Assembly (NCBI GenBank): GCA_963580285.1
Contig: OY757020.1
Location: 96,723,497 to 96,787,496, forward strand
Source: Lucinisca nassula
Lineage: Eukaryota; Mollusca; Bivalvia; Lucinida; Lucinidae
Reading direction: 5' to 3'
DNA length: 64,000 bases
The position numbers and the translations under genes were made by a program. Below are positions 12,405 through 24,557 of the stretch, in pieces. The notes below the pieces were generated by a model that made no database searches, was not told the DNA's origin, and saw only the letters and a list, made by a program, of their open reading frames with translations. The stretch's first letter is position 1; each line of letters opens with the position of its first letter.

Positions 12405-15400
12405 AACAAGAGGGCCATGATGGCCCTGGATCGCTCACCTGATCCATAGAGTAACAAGTGGGTCCCGTGGAGGGCCATTATTGACCCCAGGGCTATAATG
12501 TGCATAATGTTGAAGGAGGTCTAAAAAGGTGAAGCTTCATACCAAATATATACAAAGGCTATAATTTGAACAATCTTGGCAAAGGTCCACTAGATGGAGC
12601 TACAAACAAAATATCGAAGACCTGGGCCTTGCGGTTTCAGAGAAGAAGATTTTTTAAAGCTATTCCCTACATAAGCCTATGTAAACCAAATGGCCCCGGG
12701 GCGGGGGCATTTTTGGCCTCAGGGCTATAATTTAAATAAACAATCTTGATAGAGGTCCACTAGATGAAGCTTCACACCAAATATCAAAGACCTGGGCCTT
12801 GCTGTTTCAAAGAAGAAGATTTTCAAAGATTATCTCTATATAAGTGTATGTAAAACCAAAGGGCCCCAGGGCGGGGGCATTTGTGGCCCAGGGGCTATAA
12901 TGTGAACAATCTTGGTAGAGGTCCACTAGATGAAGCTCCATACCAAATATCAAAGACATGGGCCTTGCCGTTTCAGAGAAGAAGATTTTTAAACATTTCC
13001 CTATGTAAGTCTATGTAAAACCAAAGGGTCTTGGGGCAGAGGGGGGGGGGGGAAGGTGCATTTTTGGCCCAAGGGCTATAATTTTAACAATCTTGATAGA
13101 GGTCCACTTGATGAAATTTCACACCAATTATCAAAGACCTTAGCCTTGTGGTTTTCACAGAAGAAGATTTTTAAAGATTTTCCCTATATAAGTCTATGTA
13201 AAACCAAAGGGCCCCGAGACGGGGGCAATTTTGGTCTCAGGGCTATAATTTGAACACTCTTGGTAGAGATCCACTAGATGAAGCTTCATACCAAATATCG
13301 AAGACCTGGGCCTTGTGGTTTCAGAAGAAGATTTTTCAAGATATTCCTGATATATGTCTAGGTAAAACCAAAGGGCCTCGGAGCGGGGGCATTTTTGTCC
13401 CCAGGGCTATAATTTGAACAATCTTGGTAGAGGTTTACAAGATGAAGCTTCATACCAAATATCAAAAACAGCTGCCGCCTAACGGGCGCCAATTATACCC
13501 CCGCATGCGTTGTCAGACAAATTTGTACAAGTATTTGACCTTGAGGAAGGTCAACGTAAAGGTCAAGGTCAGGTTTGTGTATATCAATCTTAAGTACTAG
13601 TGGCAAGGTGTGTGGTGTGTGAATATTAAAGAAATCGGTCAAAGAATAAGGAAGTTATGAGCAATGCTAAAGTTTTTTGTAACGGACCGCAATGACAGAC
13701 GACGACAGACGACAAGCTGACTCCTATATACCCCCTTCAAACTTCGTTTACGGGGGTATAAAGACCTGGGCCTTGCCGTTTCAGAGAAGAAGATTTTTAA
13801 AGATTTTCCCTATATAAGCCCATGTAAAAACAAAGGGCTCCGGGGTGGGGGCATTTTTGGCCTGTGCACTATAATTTGAACAATCTTGGTAGGGGTCCAT
13901 TAGATGAAGCTTCATACCAAATAGCAAAGACCTGGGCCTTGCGGTTTCAGAGAAGATGATTTTTAAAGATTTTCCCTATATAAGCCCATGTTAAACCAAA
14001 AGGCCCTGGGGCGGGGTCATTTTTTTCCCTATAAGACCATGTAAAAACAAAAGGGCCCCAGGGCGGGGGCATTTTTGGCCCCAGCACCATAATTTGAACA
14101 ATCTTGGTAAGGGTCCACTAGATGAACCATCATACCAAATATCAAAGACCGGGGCCTTGCGGTTTCAGAGAAGATGCTTTTTAAAGATTTTCCCTATATA
14201 AGCCCATGTTAAACCAAAGGGCCCCAGGGCGGGGGCATTTTTGGCCCCAGGTCTATAATTTGAACAATCTTGATAGAGGTCCAAAAGATGAAGCTTCACA
14301 CCAAATATCTAAGACCTTGGCCTTGCAGTTTCTGAGAAGAAGATTTTTTGAAGATTTTCCCTATATAAGCCTATGTAAAACCAAAGGCCCCCTGGGCGGA
14401 CGCATTTTTGGCCCCAGGGCTATAATTTGAACAATCTTGGTAGAGGTCCACTTGGTGAAGCTTCATACCAAATATCAAAGACCTGATCCTTGTGGTTTCA
14501 GAGAAGATTTTTAAAGATTTTCCCTATATAAGCCTATGTAAAACCAAAGGCCCCCGGGGCAGCGGCATTTTTTGCCCCAAGGCTATAATTTGAACAATCT
14601 TAGTAGACGTCCACCAGTTAAGGCTTCAGACCAAATATTAAAGACGTGGGCCTTGTGGTTTCAGAGAAGAAGATTTTTTAATGATTTTCCCTATATAAGC
14701 CTATGTAAAACCATAGGCCCCCGGGGCGGGGGCATTTTGGCCCCCAGGGCTATAATTTGAACAATCTTGGTAGAGGTCCACTAGATGATGCTTCACACCA
14801 AATATCAAAGATCTGGGCCTTGCCGTTTCAGAGAAGAAGATTTTTAAATATTTCCCCTGTATAAGCCTATGTAAAACCAAAGGCCCCCGGGGCGGAGGCA
14901 TTTTTGGCCCAAAGGCTATTATTTGAACAATCTTAGTAGAGGTCCACCAGGTCAAGCTTCACACCAAATATTAAAGACCTGGGCCTTGTGGTTTCAGAGG
15001 AGAAGATTTTTTAATGATTTTCCCTATATAAGCCTATGTAAAACCAAAGGCCCCAGGGGCGGGGGCATTTTGGCCCCCAGGGCTATAATTTGAACAATCT
15101 TGGTAGAGGTCCACTAGATGAAGCTTCATACCAAATATCAAAGATCTGGGCCTTGCGGTTTCAGAGAAGAAATTTTTTAAAGATTTTCCCTGTATAAGCC
15201 TATGTAAAACCAAAGGCCCTCGGGGCGGGGGCATTTTTGGCCCCAAGGCTATAATTTGAACAATCTTAGTAGAGGTCCACCAGGTAAAGCTTCACACCAA
15301 ATATTAAAGACCTGGGCCTTATGGTTTCAGAGAAGAAGATTTTTTAATGTTTTCCCTATATAAGCCTATGTAAAACCAAAGGCCCCCGGGGCGGGGGCAT

Positions 15401-15776
15401 TTTGGCCCCCAGGGCTATAATTTGAACAATCTTGGTAGAGGTCGACTAGATGAAGCTTCATACCAAATATCGAAGACCTGGGCCTTGCGGTTTCAGAGAA
15501 GAAGATTTTTTAAGTTTTCGTTTAAAAAATCTATTTTTAGCTCCTGTGACCTAGATGTGTAATGGACCGGAACCATTTGAACAACTTTGAAAGGGGACCA
15601 CCTAAGGATCATTCCTGTGAAGTTTGGTCAAAATCCAGTCAGTGGTTTAGGAGGAGATGTCATTTGAAGAAAAAGTTTACGCACACACGCACGCATGCAC
15701 ACACGCACGCACGACGGACGACGGACAAAAAGTGATCACAAAAGCTCACCTTGTCACTACGTGACAGGTGAGCTAA
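12405..15776 (+). mobile_element. Helentron-like element HINE-2
   Basis: Starts AACAAGAGGGCCATGATGGC...GCTCACCTGATC, continues as about eighteen ~166 bp units (GGGGCGGGGGCATTTTTGGC, CTATAATTTGAACAATCTT, CCCTATATAAGCC), then a distinct 3' module with an ACGCACGC/ACGGACG microsatellite and a terminal hairpin (AGCTCACCTTGTCACTACGT). HINE-3 is nested at 13468-13760. No coding capacity. Confidence 0.8.
13468..13760 (+). mobile_element. HINE-3 nested in HINE-2
   Basis: Interrupts a HINE-2 unit: the unit breaks off at CCAAATATCAAA and resumes at AAGACCTGGGCC. The insert has TATACCCCCGC near the left end, CGGGGGTATA at the right, a CAGACGACGACAGACGAC microsatellite, and AAGGTCAAGGTCAGG half-sites. 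Confidence 0.75.
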
Positions 15777-15946
15777 AAATCACTGGAGAGGATTGCATGA
15801 CGGTCATTCAAAACAGGAAAACTCTTAAGACAGGTGAATGCCCATTAGCAAAATGGAAAATACACATTCCTGGCAGTCTGGAGTTCTGAATAGTGTTTTT
15901 TTTCTGTTTCACTGACATTCCCCTCATCTATTTCTGTCATACATAC

Positions 15947-16039
15947 CTGCAGAAGGGCTGGGAAACAACGACCGATCTTCATCAAATCTGTCATACTCTT
16001 CCTGAAGTTCCTGGACATTCAACTGGCGACTTTTGGGTT
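15947..16039 (-). CDS. Myosin-MH2 gene, tail exon 3 (last found)
   Basis: 93 bp: two bases completing Glu, 30 codons, one trailing base. Encodes PKSRQLNVQELQEEYDRFDE and DRSLFPSPSA, an acidic helix followed by a Ser-Pro segment. Acceptor TAATTTCAG, donor GCAG|GTATGT. It ends in a donor, so at least one more exon is expected to the left; none was found in the repeat-filled 15.9 kb. Confidence 0.8.
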
Positions 16040-16084
16040 CTGAAATTAGATATACCCTACTTCTGTAATTCATTACTTGTGCAT

Positions 16085-17570
16085 AATACACCACAATTTC
16101 ATTTCAACACGGTTCATTATAACAGGGTTTGAATATAACACGGTTTCAAGATGAATCCCAAAAATGTATAGATTATATAGAACCAGAGATTCAACTTCAA
16201 TGAAGTTGATGTCACACCTGCTCCCCGCCTGCCCCACACAAAAAAAATAAAAGTTTATTTAAGGCAGAAGAAATGAATAAAGGGCTTTGAGAAGAATCCA
16301 TAGCCTTAAACTGACTAAGTTCACAATGTGATCAAATGAACTAAAATGATCCAAGAATTATATCCAAAGCACATGAACATCCTCATATCATGGAGAAAAC
16401 ATATGCTAAGTTTCAAAATGATCGGTATAAAACTGTAAGAGGAGTTGCGATAACAAGAGGTACCTATCATATATCAATTGAAGCTTAAAAATGAATAAGT
16501 TCACAATGCGCAAAAAGTGAAAAAACATATTCTGAGAATTATGTCGAAACCACATGCACATCCTCATACCATGGCGAAAGCACATGCAAAGTTTCAAAAT
16601 GATTGGTACAAAACTGCAAGAGGAGTTGCCATGACAAGAGGTACCTATCATATATCAATTGAAGGTTAAAAAAGTGCTTGCTTAAGACAGGTGCTTGCTT
16701 AACACAGGTGGATTTTAATGCATTTTCCTTCTTAGGGAACTGAATGCCTGCTTGCTTAAGACAGGTTGCTTACTTAATAGAGGTGGCCACTAAGACAGGT
16801 TTGACTGTAGTAAGTTCACAATGTGGCAAAAGTGATAAAAATTGATCCAAAGATAAAGTCCAAACCACATGCACATCCTCATACCATAGCAAAAACACAA
16901 ACAAAGTTTCAAAATGATCGATATAAAACTGTAAGAGGAGTTGCGATGAAAAGAGGTACCTATCGTATATCAACTGAAGCTTAAAAATGGCGATGTTCAC
17001 AATGTGCAAAAAGTGAAAAAAAATATTCTGAGAATTATGTCGAAACCACATGCACATCCTCATACCATGGCGAAAGCACATGCAAAGTTTCAAAATGATC
17101 GGTATAAAACTGCAAGAGAAGTTGCAATGACAAGGTACCTATCATATATCAATTGAAGATTAAACATGACTACTAAAAGTTCACAAAGTGGAAAAAGTGA
17201 CAAAAATTGATCTGAGGATAAAGTCCAAACAACATGCGCATCCTCATACCATGGCAAAAACACACGCAAAGTTTCAAAATAATCAGTATGAAACTGTAGG
17301 AGGAGTTGCGATGACAGGACACCAAGTGTAAAATGTTGACGGAAAGACGGATGGATGGACAACCAGAAGGATGGATAATTGGATGGACGGAAACTTGCAT
17401 GCCTATGTCTTCCTGCTAAAGCAGGTGCGACAAAAATGACCATAAATGGTCATTTTTCTATATATATAATCTATACATTTTTGTTTGGATATAACACAGT
17501 TGTTGAAATAACACTGTTTCTGCTGTGGACCCCATTAATAGTGTTATAAAGAGGTTGCGGTGCATTACAC
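16085..17570. repeat. MITE-F split by HINE-4
   Basis: Left part 16085-16182 (ACCACAATTTCATT...GATTATATAG) and right part 17438-17570 (AAATGACCATAAATGGTC...). Other copies: 43428-43660, 49600-49775, 55165-55390. Confidence 0.7.
16183..17437 (+). mobile_element. HINE-4 nested in a MITE-F
   Basis: About four ~290 bp units (CATGCACATCCTCATACC, CAAAGTTTCAAAATGATCGG, GAGGTACCTATCATATATC), then a (GGATGGAC)-type microsatellite and a 3' end with GCTAAAGCAGGTGCGAC; the left end has CACACCTGCTCC. It splits MITE-F between 16182 and 17438. Confidence 0.75.
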
Positions 17571-17934
17571 AACTGAACAATGTAGAGTCCATGGGAACCA
17601 ATAAGATGGGTATTTGATGATAATTGAAGGATAATTTTTGTCAGTTCTCCATTAAATCCTATGTTGTTGGTATTTATTACAGCCACCTTGCTGAGGTGTT
17701 TCAAATGAACATAGGGTTTATGTGGAGAACTAAAAGGAAAATTATACTTCAGTTATCACCAAATACATGTAGCTACCTTAACTGTTGCTATGCTAGATCG
17801 AGATCACACTGCTCCTGAAGGTTATGATTTCTTGTTTTACATTTAACATTCATTCTACATGCTGCTGACAGATGTCAATGACAGAGCAAGTTCAAATATG
17901 TTCTATAAAAGGGTTATGTTTTGGAAGGTAAAAA
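17571..17934. other. Unassigned intron sequence
   Basis: AT-rich sequence between the MITE-F remnant and the donor array; nothing recognisable on either strand. Confidence 0.5.
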
Positions 17935-18120
17935 TATACCATATTTTTAATAGGTTACACAATACCATATTTTCTATATAAAACAATACCATAATTTTTT
18001 TCACCATAAGGTTTTTCAGGTTAAACAATACCATATGTTTTTAGATAAAACAATACCATAATTTTTTTAAGTAAAACAATACCATATTTTTTCTTTAGCT
18101 AAAACAATACCATAATTATC
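17935..18120. repeat. Small tandem array copying the tail-exon 2 splice donor
   Basis: Irregular 20-40 bp units share AACAATACCATA; on the minus strand each reads TATG|GTATTGTT, identical to the donor at 18111/18110. Six copies lie beyond the functional one, separated by T-rich and A-rich spacers. Confidence 0.8.
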
Positions 18121-18252
18121 AGCCCAACTGTACTCCATTCTGTCCTTGACATTCTCCCCCATCTGTTTAATGTGTAGCCGTGTTTTACGTAGTGGCTCCT
18201 TCCAGCCTTTACCACCTTGTCGGCTGCTCAATTTGGACCAGTCTCTGTCATA
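18111..18252 (-). CDS. Myosin-MH2 gene, tail exon 2 (basic)
   Basis: 142 bp, 47 codons plus one base. Encodes YDRDWSKLSSRQGGKGWKEP, LRKTRLHIKQMGENVKDRME and YSWADNY; it is rich in Lys, Arg and Trp. The donor TATG|GTATTG was preferred over an in-exon GA|GTACAG because only the former keeps phase with the next exon. The donor lies inside a small tandem array that copies it six more times into the intron. Confidence 0.8.
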
Positions 18253-18911
18253 CTGAAACCATGGATAAACAAATTTGGTGACTTCAATATTCTGTCATAT
18301 TCAAATTTAACCATTTTTGGACCAAATGGAATCTTCCTCCTTATACATGGCAGGAGTCCATTTCAAAATTTAGGGGTGACAGGTTGTGTAATCTTTAAAA
18401 TTTATTTGGAAAATAGCTGAACTTTTTGTAAATAGTGTAGGGCCTGATTAGATGCTACATTCTGTGGAGTCCGATCTGGGCCTGCACTGTTTGCCAGGGT
18501 ACACGTTTTGGGGGTTCTAGTACAAAATGGGTCAATCAAAATCGGTAAATAGCAGATGACATTATCAAAGTATTTTTTCGTACATTTCAGAGAAAATACT
18601 GTATTTACCCTAAGTATCAGACACCATAACTCCTTACAATACTTGTTCTAAAATCTGGACAAGTACAATTTACTACCGGATGATGTGTCTAAAAATAGAT
18701 GGATGAGTGACTAATATTGTAGACCCTGATGAAACACCACATTCTGCAGTGTCATCTGGATTTACACTGTTTGTTCAAGCCTGTCTGTCCAAATACATAT
18801 AGTAAATTTTATGAGTTGACTGCCAGGTGAGTCTTAAGTAATGTCAAGTCTTGGCTTTTTTTCCGCTCTAGACTGTTTGTTTAGAGTTTAACAGCCCAGT
18901 CATTCAGTGCT

Positions 18912-19104
18912 ACAGTAAAATTCCTATATTAAGACCACCTTTGGTACTGTTCGAAAGTGGTCTTAAAAACCACTTTTGAACAGTCCCAAAGGTGGTCTCT
19001 TTTTTGGAGACAATGGGTGTAGAAAACACAAAGAAAGAATAACCAAAACCTTCTGAATAAGCTTTTTAATTTTAGGTGGTCTTAATAGCGGAATTTTACT
19101 GTAT
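18912..19104. repeat. MITE-H copy 1
   Basis: Ends ACAGTAAAATTCCTATATT / AATAGCGGAATTTTACTGT, inner palindrome AAGTGGTCTTAAAAACCACT. Also at 27642-27846, 27987-28075 and 54240-54446. Confidence 0.78.
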
Positions 19105-19119
19105 TAAGCTTATATCCCG

Positions 19120-19390
19120 CTGATCACTTTACCTATCCAGAATTTTCTTGTGCAGACTTATACGTAAGCTGATAACCAGTACAGAGCAGATTCCTTTGCC
19201 AGAAACTGACACCTGCATTTCTTGAATCAGTGGAAGGGAGAGAATGACCATAGAAAAGATTTCATGATCAATCTCGACGAAAGAATGTTGCCGACCCCAG
19301 CAGGTATCAAACCCACAACCTCCTGATTACCAAGCAGATGTGCATCGGACCTCAGATGCGCATCCTACTGAGCTATACAAGCCTGCTGTT
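19120..19390 (-). mobile_element. SINE S2, copy 1
   Basis: Minus strand: tRNA-like head with TAGCTCAGTAGGATGCGCAT and GGTTGTGGGTTTGATACC boxes, body AATGACCATAGAAAAG region reversed. 3' tail missing. Confidence 0.75.
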
Positions 19391-19736
19391 AGCTTTAAAA
19401 CTTTCCTATGTTCTAACTGATAACAGCTGATGCTAGATCAGCAATACAGTACCAATTCACAGGTTAATCTCAATTTTTGTATCATATAAAGTTGTTGTTA
19501 TTTAGTTTATAGTGCCATGTTATAAAAAATCATATGAAAATGTAATAGCACAGGGTTACTGGTGGGGCAGTCATGACGCTCTCCATGACAATCCTATATT
19601 TACTATCGAAACTCTTTGAACTCAGAGCTAAGTTGCCCTTTGCTGCGACTTTAGACAAACAACTAATCCAAATAAAGTCAATCAATCGGCATGAAAAAGT
19701 GTTTTATCATGTGCTAGTTCAAATGGTAAGTCTTAC

Positions 19737-19831
19737 CTTTCCTGCCATGGCTTTTAAAGCTTCTTTTTCTACCACGTCACTTCTGTCTTGTATGGAAAGT
19801 TCGGCAAACTTATGAAGCACCTCCTTCTTCA
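19737..19831 (-). CDS. Myosin-MH2 gene, tail exon 1
   Basis: 95 bp: two bases completing Val, then 31 codons ending phase 0. Encodes KKEVLHKFAELSIQDRSDVV and EKEALKAMAGK, a charged predicted helix just after the MH2 domain. No family match. Acceptor TTTCACAG, donor AAG|GTAAGA. Smads end with a short phosphorylated Ser motif after MH2; this protein continues instead. Confidence 0.85.
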
Positions 19832-19892
19832 CTGTGAAATAGAAGAAACAGGTCAGAATCTTTATACCAACATTATATATCACTTAAACTCA

Positions 19893-20076
19893 TTATAGGA
19901 ATGAATTTCATCTTCGTGGATTTTATCAATGTGTAAACTCCCACGAATCACTCACAAACCGCATGAAACCTGAAACTGAAGGGCTTCATGCTAAGTTTGT
20001 GAGTGATTCGCCGGGGTTTACACGTAGATAAATGCCACAAAAATGATAATTCATTCCTTATAATTCCAACTATGTC
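19893..20076. repeat. Foldback element (MITE-I)
   Basis: GGAATGAATTTCATCTTCGT and ATGATAATTCATTCC ends are inverted; GTGTAAACTCCCACGAATCA pairs with TGATTCGCCGGGGTTTACAC inside. Confidence 0.7.
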
Positions 20077-20688
20077 ATCAAAATATTAAAAATGCAACCA
20101 AAAAGGTAATTTTTAGGAATTCTTTCGAAAGCGTAACACTGAACTGCCCAACGGCCACAGAAGAATGATTATTCAGTTAGAAGCTGCCATCTTTGAAAGA
20201 AACACAAGAGAACAAAATGTCAAGTGTATAAATTCGGTTTATTTGTTTTCTAACATTCACGTTTTCAAAAGTCTTTCATCTTTTAATAGAACGCGGTTGA
20301 TGTCGTTTATATACACTGACATAATGTTCTAAACGTGCTCTTTGACGTCGCGTTATATTACTACCTGTCTCTATAGGATTACTTCTCAGATTCTTGCTCA
20401 TGGAATTTATTGCAGTATAAAACTTTTATTTCAACCAATCAAATTGATCGAAATGTATAAGGTGATGGAGAGTTGGAATTATTGCAAAAACAATTTCAAT
20501 GGAACGAATCCTGAGTTCAAGATGGGAGGGGTTTATGGAGATAGTCAAGAATACTGTATTTGTTACTCCAAAAAACAAATGTTGATATTTGTTAGAATTG
20601 CCTCAGAATTGGAGTAACGGAGGGGAAAAGGTCCTTTATTCGAATTAAACTACTCCTATTGGGATTCTTTACAGCAGAAAATTCTATA
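20077..20688. other. Unassigned intron sequence
   Basis: No repeat family recognised. A 91-codon plus frame (20342-20617) has a fairly normal composition (ESWNYCKNNFNGTNPEF) but no splice-supported start or known motif; left unannotated as a gene. Confidence 0.4.
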
Positions 20689-22386
20689 CAAGAGGCCCAA
20701 GATGGCCCTAGATCACTCATCTGATTTCGAGATGTCACATAGCTTTGGAAAGTCATGTGGATAACTGGCAGCCATTTTTTTTCATTAACAGAGTGTCATC
20801 TCAGCAGTTTGAATGAAATTGGCTCAGCGGTATGAAAGTAGAGTTGTTGTTTAAAGATTTTTAGCTCTGGAGGCCATCTTATACTTGAGATTCAATCAAA
20901 TTTAGCTATTTTGGAATGAAGCCACCATGGCAACATTATCAAACTGACCCAAGGGTTCAGGAGGTGTTTGCATTTAAACTGAAATGCTGATATTTTCTAT
21001 TTCTAGCTCTGCCGCCCATTTTCTCATCAGAGTGAAACTGTTTTAGCTATTTCCATTGAAATTTGAATGAAATTGTTCATGGGGTATAGGAATAGTTGTC
21101 TTTTAAACAGTTATCTATTTTTAGATCTTATGGCCATCTCATTCATCGGAGCAGAACCATTTTACCTATTTTGGTAGGCAGTCACCATGGCAATATTCAT
21201 GTGAAGTTTAAGCTTAATTTTCCCAAGGATTAAGGAGTAAGCATTTTTAGCAAATTGTTGACTTTTTTCTATTTTTTGCTCTGGCAGCCATTTTGCTCAT
21301 GGGAGTAATATAGCTATAGCTAGTTTGTTTGAGGATCGCCTAAGCAACATTCCTATGGAGTTTAAATGAAATTGGCCCAGGGGTTTAAGTGGAGTAGTTG
21401 TTTAAAGATTTTTCTATTTTTAGCTCTGGCCATCTTGTTCAACGGAGTGGAATGATTTTAGTAGTTTTGGTAAAGGGTCATCTAAACTACATTCCTATGA
21501 AGTTTGAATCAAATTGGCCCAGGGGTATGGGTGGAGTATTCATTTAAAGACTTTTCTATTTTTAGCTCTGGTGGCTTTCTTGTTCATCAGAGCTGAACGA
21601 TATTAGTTATTTTGGCAGAGAGCCACCTAGGTAACAGTCCTGTGAAGTTTAACAGAAATTGGCCTTAGGGTTTAGGTGTTAGCATTCGAAGCAAATTGTT
21701 GATATTTTTCTATTTTTAGCTCTAGTGGCCATTTTGATCATTCGAGCAGAATGATTTTAGTTATTTCTGTAGAGGATCACCTAAGCAATATTCCTATGAA
21801 GTTTGAATGAATTGACACAGGGGTATGGGGGGAGTAGTCATTTAAAGATATTTCTATTTTTAGTTCAGGTGGGCATCTTGTTCATCAGAGCTGAATGATT
21901 TGAGCTATTTTGGTAGACAGCCACCTAGGCAACACTCAAGTTTCACTGAAATTGGCCAAAGGGTTTAGGAGGAGTTAGCATTTTAAGCAAATTGTTGTGT
22001 TTTTCTATTTTTAGTTCTGGCAGCCTTCTTATTCATTAGAGCGATTTTAGCTTTTATTCGTAAAGGGGCACCTAAGCAACATTCCTATGAAGTTTGAATG
22101 AAACTGGCCCAGGGGTATGGAAGGGGTAGTCATTTAAGGTTTTTTTTTCTTTCTTAGATCTGGAGGTAATCTTGTTTATCAGAGCAGAACGATTTTACCT
22201 ATTTTGGTAGAGAGAGACCTAGGCAACATTCCTTTGAAGTTTAAATGAAACTGGCATGAGGGTTTAGGAGGAGTAGTCTTTTAAAGCAAATTGTAGACGC
22301 GGGAGGCAGGACGTGGGATGATGCATGACAGAATTAACTGATCACAATAGCTCACCATGAGCACTTCATGCTCAGGTGAGCTAATA
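20689..22386 (+). mobile_element. HINE-5
   Basis: Left end AAGAGGCCCAAGATGGCCCTAG and right hairpin AGCTCACCATGAGCAC...TGCTCAGGTGAGCTAA relate it to HINE-2. The core is ~150 bp units (TTTTTCTATTTTTAGCTCTGG, CACCTAAGCAACATTCCTATG). No open reading frame of note. Confidence 0.75.
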
Positions 22387-22814
22387 ATGGTAAAGTGTTA
22401 GGGAACAAATATTATCATTATAGCCGGGGTCGTCTGCATTCTTTCATTGCTTAAAAAAGGAATTTTGTCCTAAAAGGAATGAATACACCTTCAGGGGAGG
22501 CAACTCCTGCAAAAGTGTTTTTGTCTCCTATGTCCACAGGGGTCAGCTCTTAAAAGAAAGAATTTGCTCATGAGGAGAATATCCTTTTTTAAGTGTATAA
22601 GTGTAAACTACCTTTTAGTGGGACAGGGCTTATAGGAAAGCAAACAGGAAGTCCTGAAAATTGTCTCCCTTTGAAAATTGGCAGAAAAATCTGCAAGGTG
22701 TTCCCATTGCTCTTAAGAAATGCAGAGTTGTTTTCTTCTTTTGCTCAATATACAGACTGTAGGTGCTCATTAGAACCATCTTCAGTTGGTTCTTATGAGT
22801 ATCCCTTTTCAAGA

Positions 22815-23140
22815 TTATTTCACTTATTCCAAGCTAATCATTAATCAGAGGTGGACAAAAACTGGAGTACCTAGAGAAAACCACCTGACCTTCTGGTGCA
22901 GTGATTGGAAGCATTTGTGGTGTAGTGGTTATAGTACTTGCCTTGTAAACAAGGGGTGGCAGTATCCATCCTGGGCTTTCAGACTATTGGATGAGACTTT
23001 AAAATGAGGTCCTGTCTCCGTATGACCTTAGCTGTTGGTGAGACGTAAAACTCAAACACTCACTCACTCTGTTGCAGTGCTAGGCAGCTGGTGTGACCAG
23101 AGTAAGGCTCAAAACCACAGAGGTGAAAGACCTAATACTC
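22815..23140 (-). mobile_element. SINE S1, copy 3, with nested SINE S3
   Basis: Minus-strand S1 body broken at CTGGTGCAGTG and resumed after GTTGCAGTG, the short duplication made by the nested S3 insertion at about 22907-23080. Confidence 0.78.
22907..23080 (+). mobile_element. SINE S3 nested in S1
   Basis: tRNA-like head (TGTGGTGTAGTGGTTATAG, TTGTAAACAAGGGG), body GGATGAGACTTTAAAATGAG and tail AAACTCAAACACTCACTCAC. Flanked by TGCAGTG repeats. Confidence 0.7.
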
Positions 23141-23347
23141 AACCCTTATCCTGCTGAGCACGACAACCCTTATATTTAAAAACAATGTAGATCCAGATCA
23201 GCATGCTTCTGAACAGTCAGTTTGAATGCCTTTGGATGCATTGTAGGATCATAAAACCAATTTGTTGAAATTTTAGGAGAATTACAGCAAGTCCTCAAGC
23301 TGTACGAATGTTTATGATTTTTATGGTTGACCAAAATATATTCTTAC

Positions 23348-23540
23348 CATCTGGATCTCCAATCATATCTAGTGCCATCAGATTGATGATACATAACCAG
23401 CATGGTGTCATCAAATCAACTTCTACATCATGACAGAAGCTAATACAGACAGTGCTTAATAACTGTAGACGCTGCTCATCGAACTCTCCTGACCTTAACT
23501 GTATACCAATGTGACTCTTGAACTCTTCCATGTCAAATAT
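23348..23540 (-). CDS. Myosin-MH2 gene, MH2 exon 4 (TPCW)
   Basis: 193 bp, 64 codons plus one base. Encodes IFDMEEFKSHIGIQL (Smads: IFNNQEFAxLLxxSV), STVCISFC, and the MH2 signature TPCW followed by the closing helix LMALDMIGDPD (Smads: PLQWLDKVLxQMG). The stretch between CISF and TPCW is clearly shorter than in Smads, so loop L3, which reads receptor identity there, is trimmed. Acceptor TTCCAG, donor GATG|GTAAGA. Confidence 0.95.
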
Positions 23541-23571
23541 CTGGAATGGAAGACAAATCAAAGATTAATTT

Positions 23572-24557
23572 AACAAGCTGTTTTTGTGGAATACGAACAT
23601 GTCCCCGGGCATGGTCATTTTTTTTTTCAAAGTTGATCACAGCTCAATGTCAAGGTCACAGGTCAAGATTTTTGGTTTGAGTGGGAAGCCCTTGGCACAA
23701 GGAACTTACATGCCAAATTTGAAGGCTCTATCTTAAACGATTCGAAAGTTATGAACAATAATATTGTTTTCTTTAAAGTAGGTCATAGGTCAAGGTCAAA
23801 GGTAAAATTTTTTTTGCATGAATGTAAAGTTCCTGTCACAAGGAACCTACATGCCAAATATGAAGGCCCTATCCCAAACGGTTCGAAAGTTATGACCAAA
23901 ATGTTATTTTTTCTTTTCTAAAGTAGATCAAAGGTCAAGGTCACAGGTCAAAATTTTTTGCATGAATGTAAAGCTCTTGGTACAAGGAACCTACATGCCA
24001 AATATGAAGGCTGTATCTCAAACGGTTAAAAAGTTATGACCAATGTTAAATTTTCTTTTATGTAGGTCAAAGGTCAAGGTCACTGGTCAAATTTTTTGTG
24101 TGAATGTAAAGCTCTTGTCACAAGGAACCTACATGCAAAATATGAAGGCTGTATCACAAATGGTCCAAAAGTTATGACCAAAATGTTATTTTTTTTATTT
24201 TAAGTAGGTCAAAGGTCAAGGTCACAGGTCAAATTTTTTTGCATGAATGTAAAGCTTTTGTCACAAGGAACATACATGTCAAATATGAAGGCTGTATCTC
24301 AAGCGGTTCAAAAGTTATGGCCAATGTTATTTTTTTCTTTTAAGTAGGTCAAAGGTCAAGGTCAAGGTCACAGGTCAAATTTTTTTGCATGAATGTGAAG
24401 CTCTTGTTACAAGGAACCTTCATGCCAAATATGAATACTCTATCTCCTAGGGTTCAAAAGTTATGACCAACGTTAAAGTTATCCACCTACAAACCGACCA
24501 ACCAAAAAACAGAGAGGGCAAAAACAATATGTCCCCACTATCGCTACCGGGGATATA
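23572..24557 (+). mobile_element. HINE-6 with AGGTCA repeats
   Basis: About six ~130 bp units: AGGTCAAAGGTCAAGGTCAC, GCATGAATGTAAAGCTC, ACAAGGAACCTACATGCC, ending in GACCGACCAACC and TATCGCTACCGGGGATATAA. The left end has ATGTCCCCGGG. It lies between MH2 exons 3 and 4. Confidence 0.78.

Noticed and set aside
15829..15889. Possible short last exon after 15947
   Set aside because: An acceptor-like CTATTCAG and a 14-codon frame exist, but the intron would be under 60 bp and the exon lacks any other support.
18130..18145. Alternative donor GA|GTACAG within tail exon 2
   Set aside because: It breaks the reading phase with the next exon, whereas TATG|GTATTG at 18111 keeps it.
20342..20617. 91-codon plus frame
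   Set aside because: Composition is plausible but there is no motif, homologue I recognise, or splice or promoter context.
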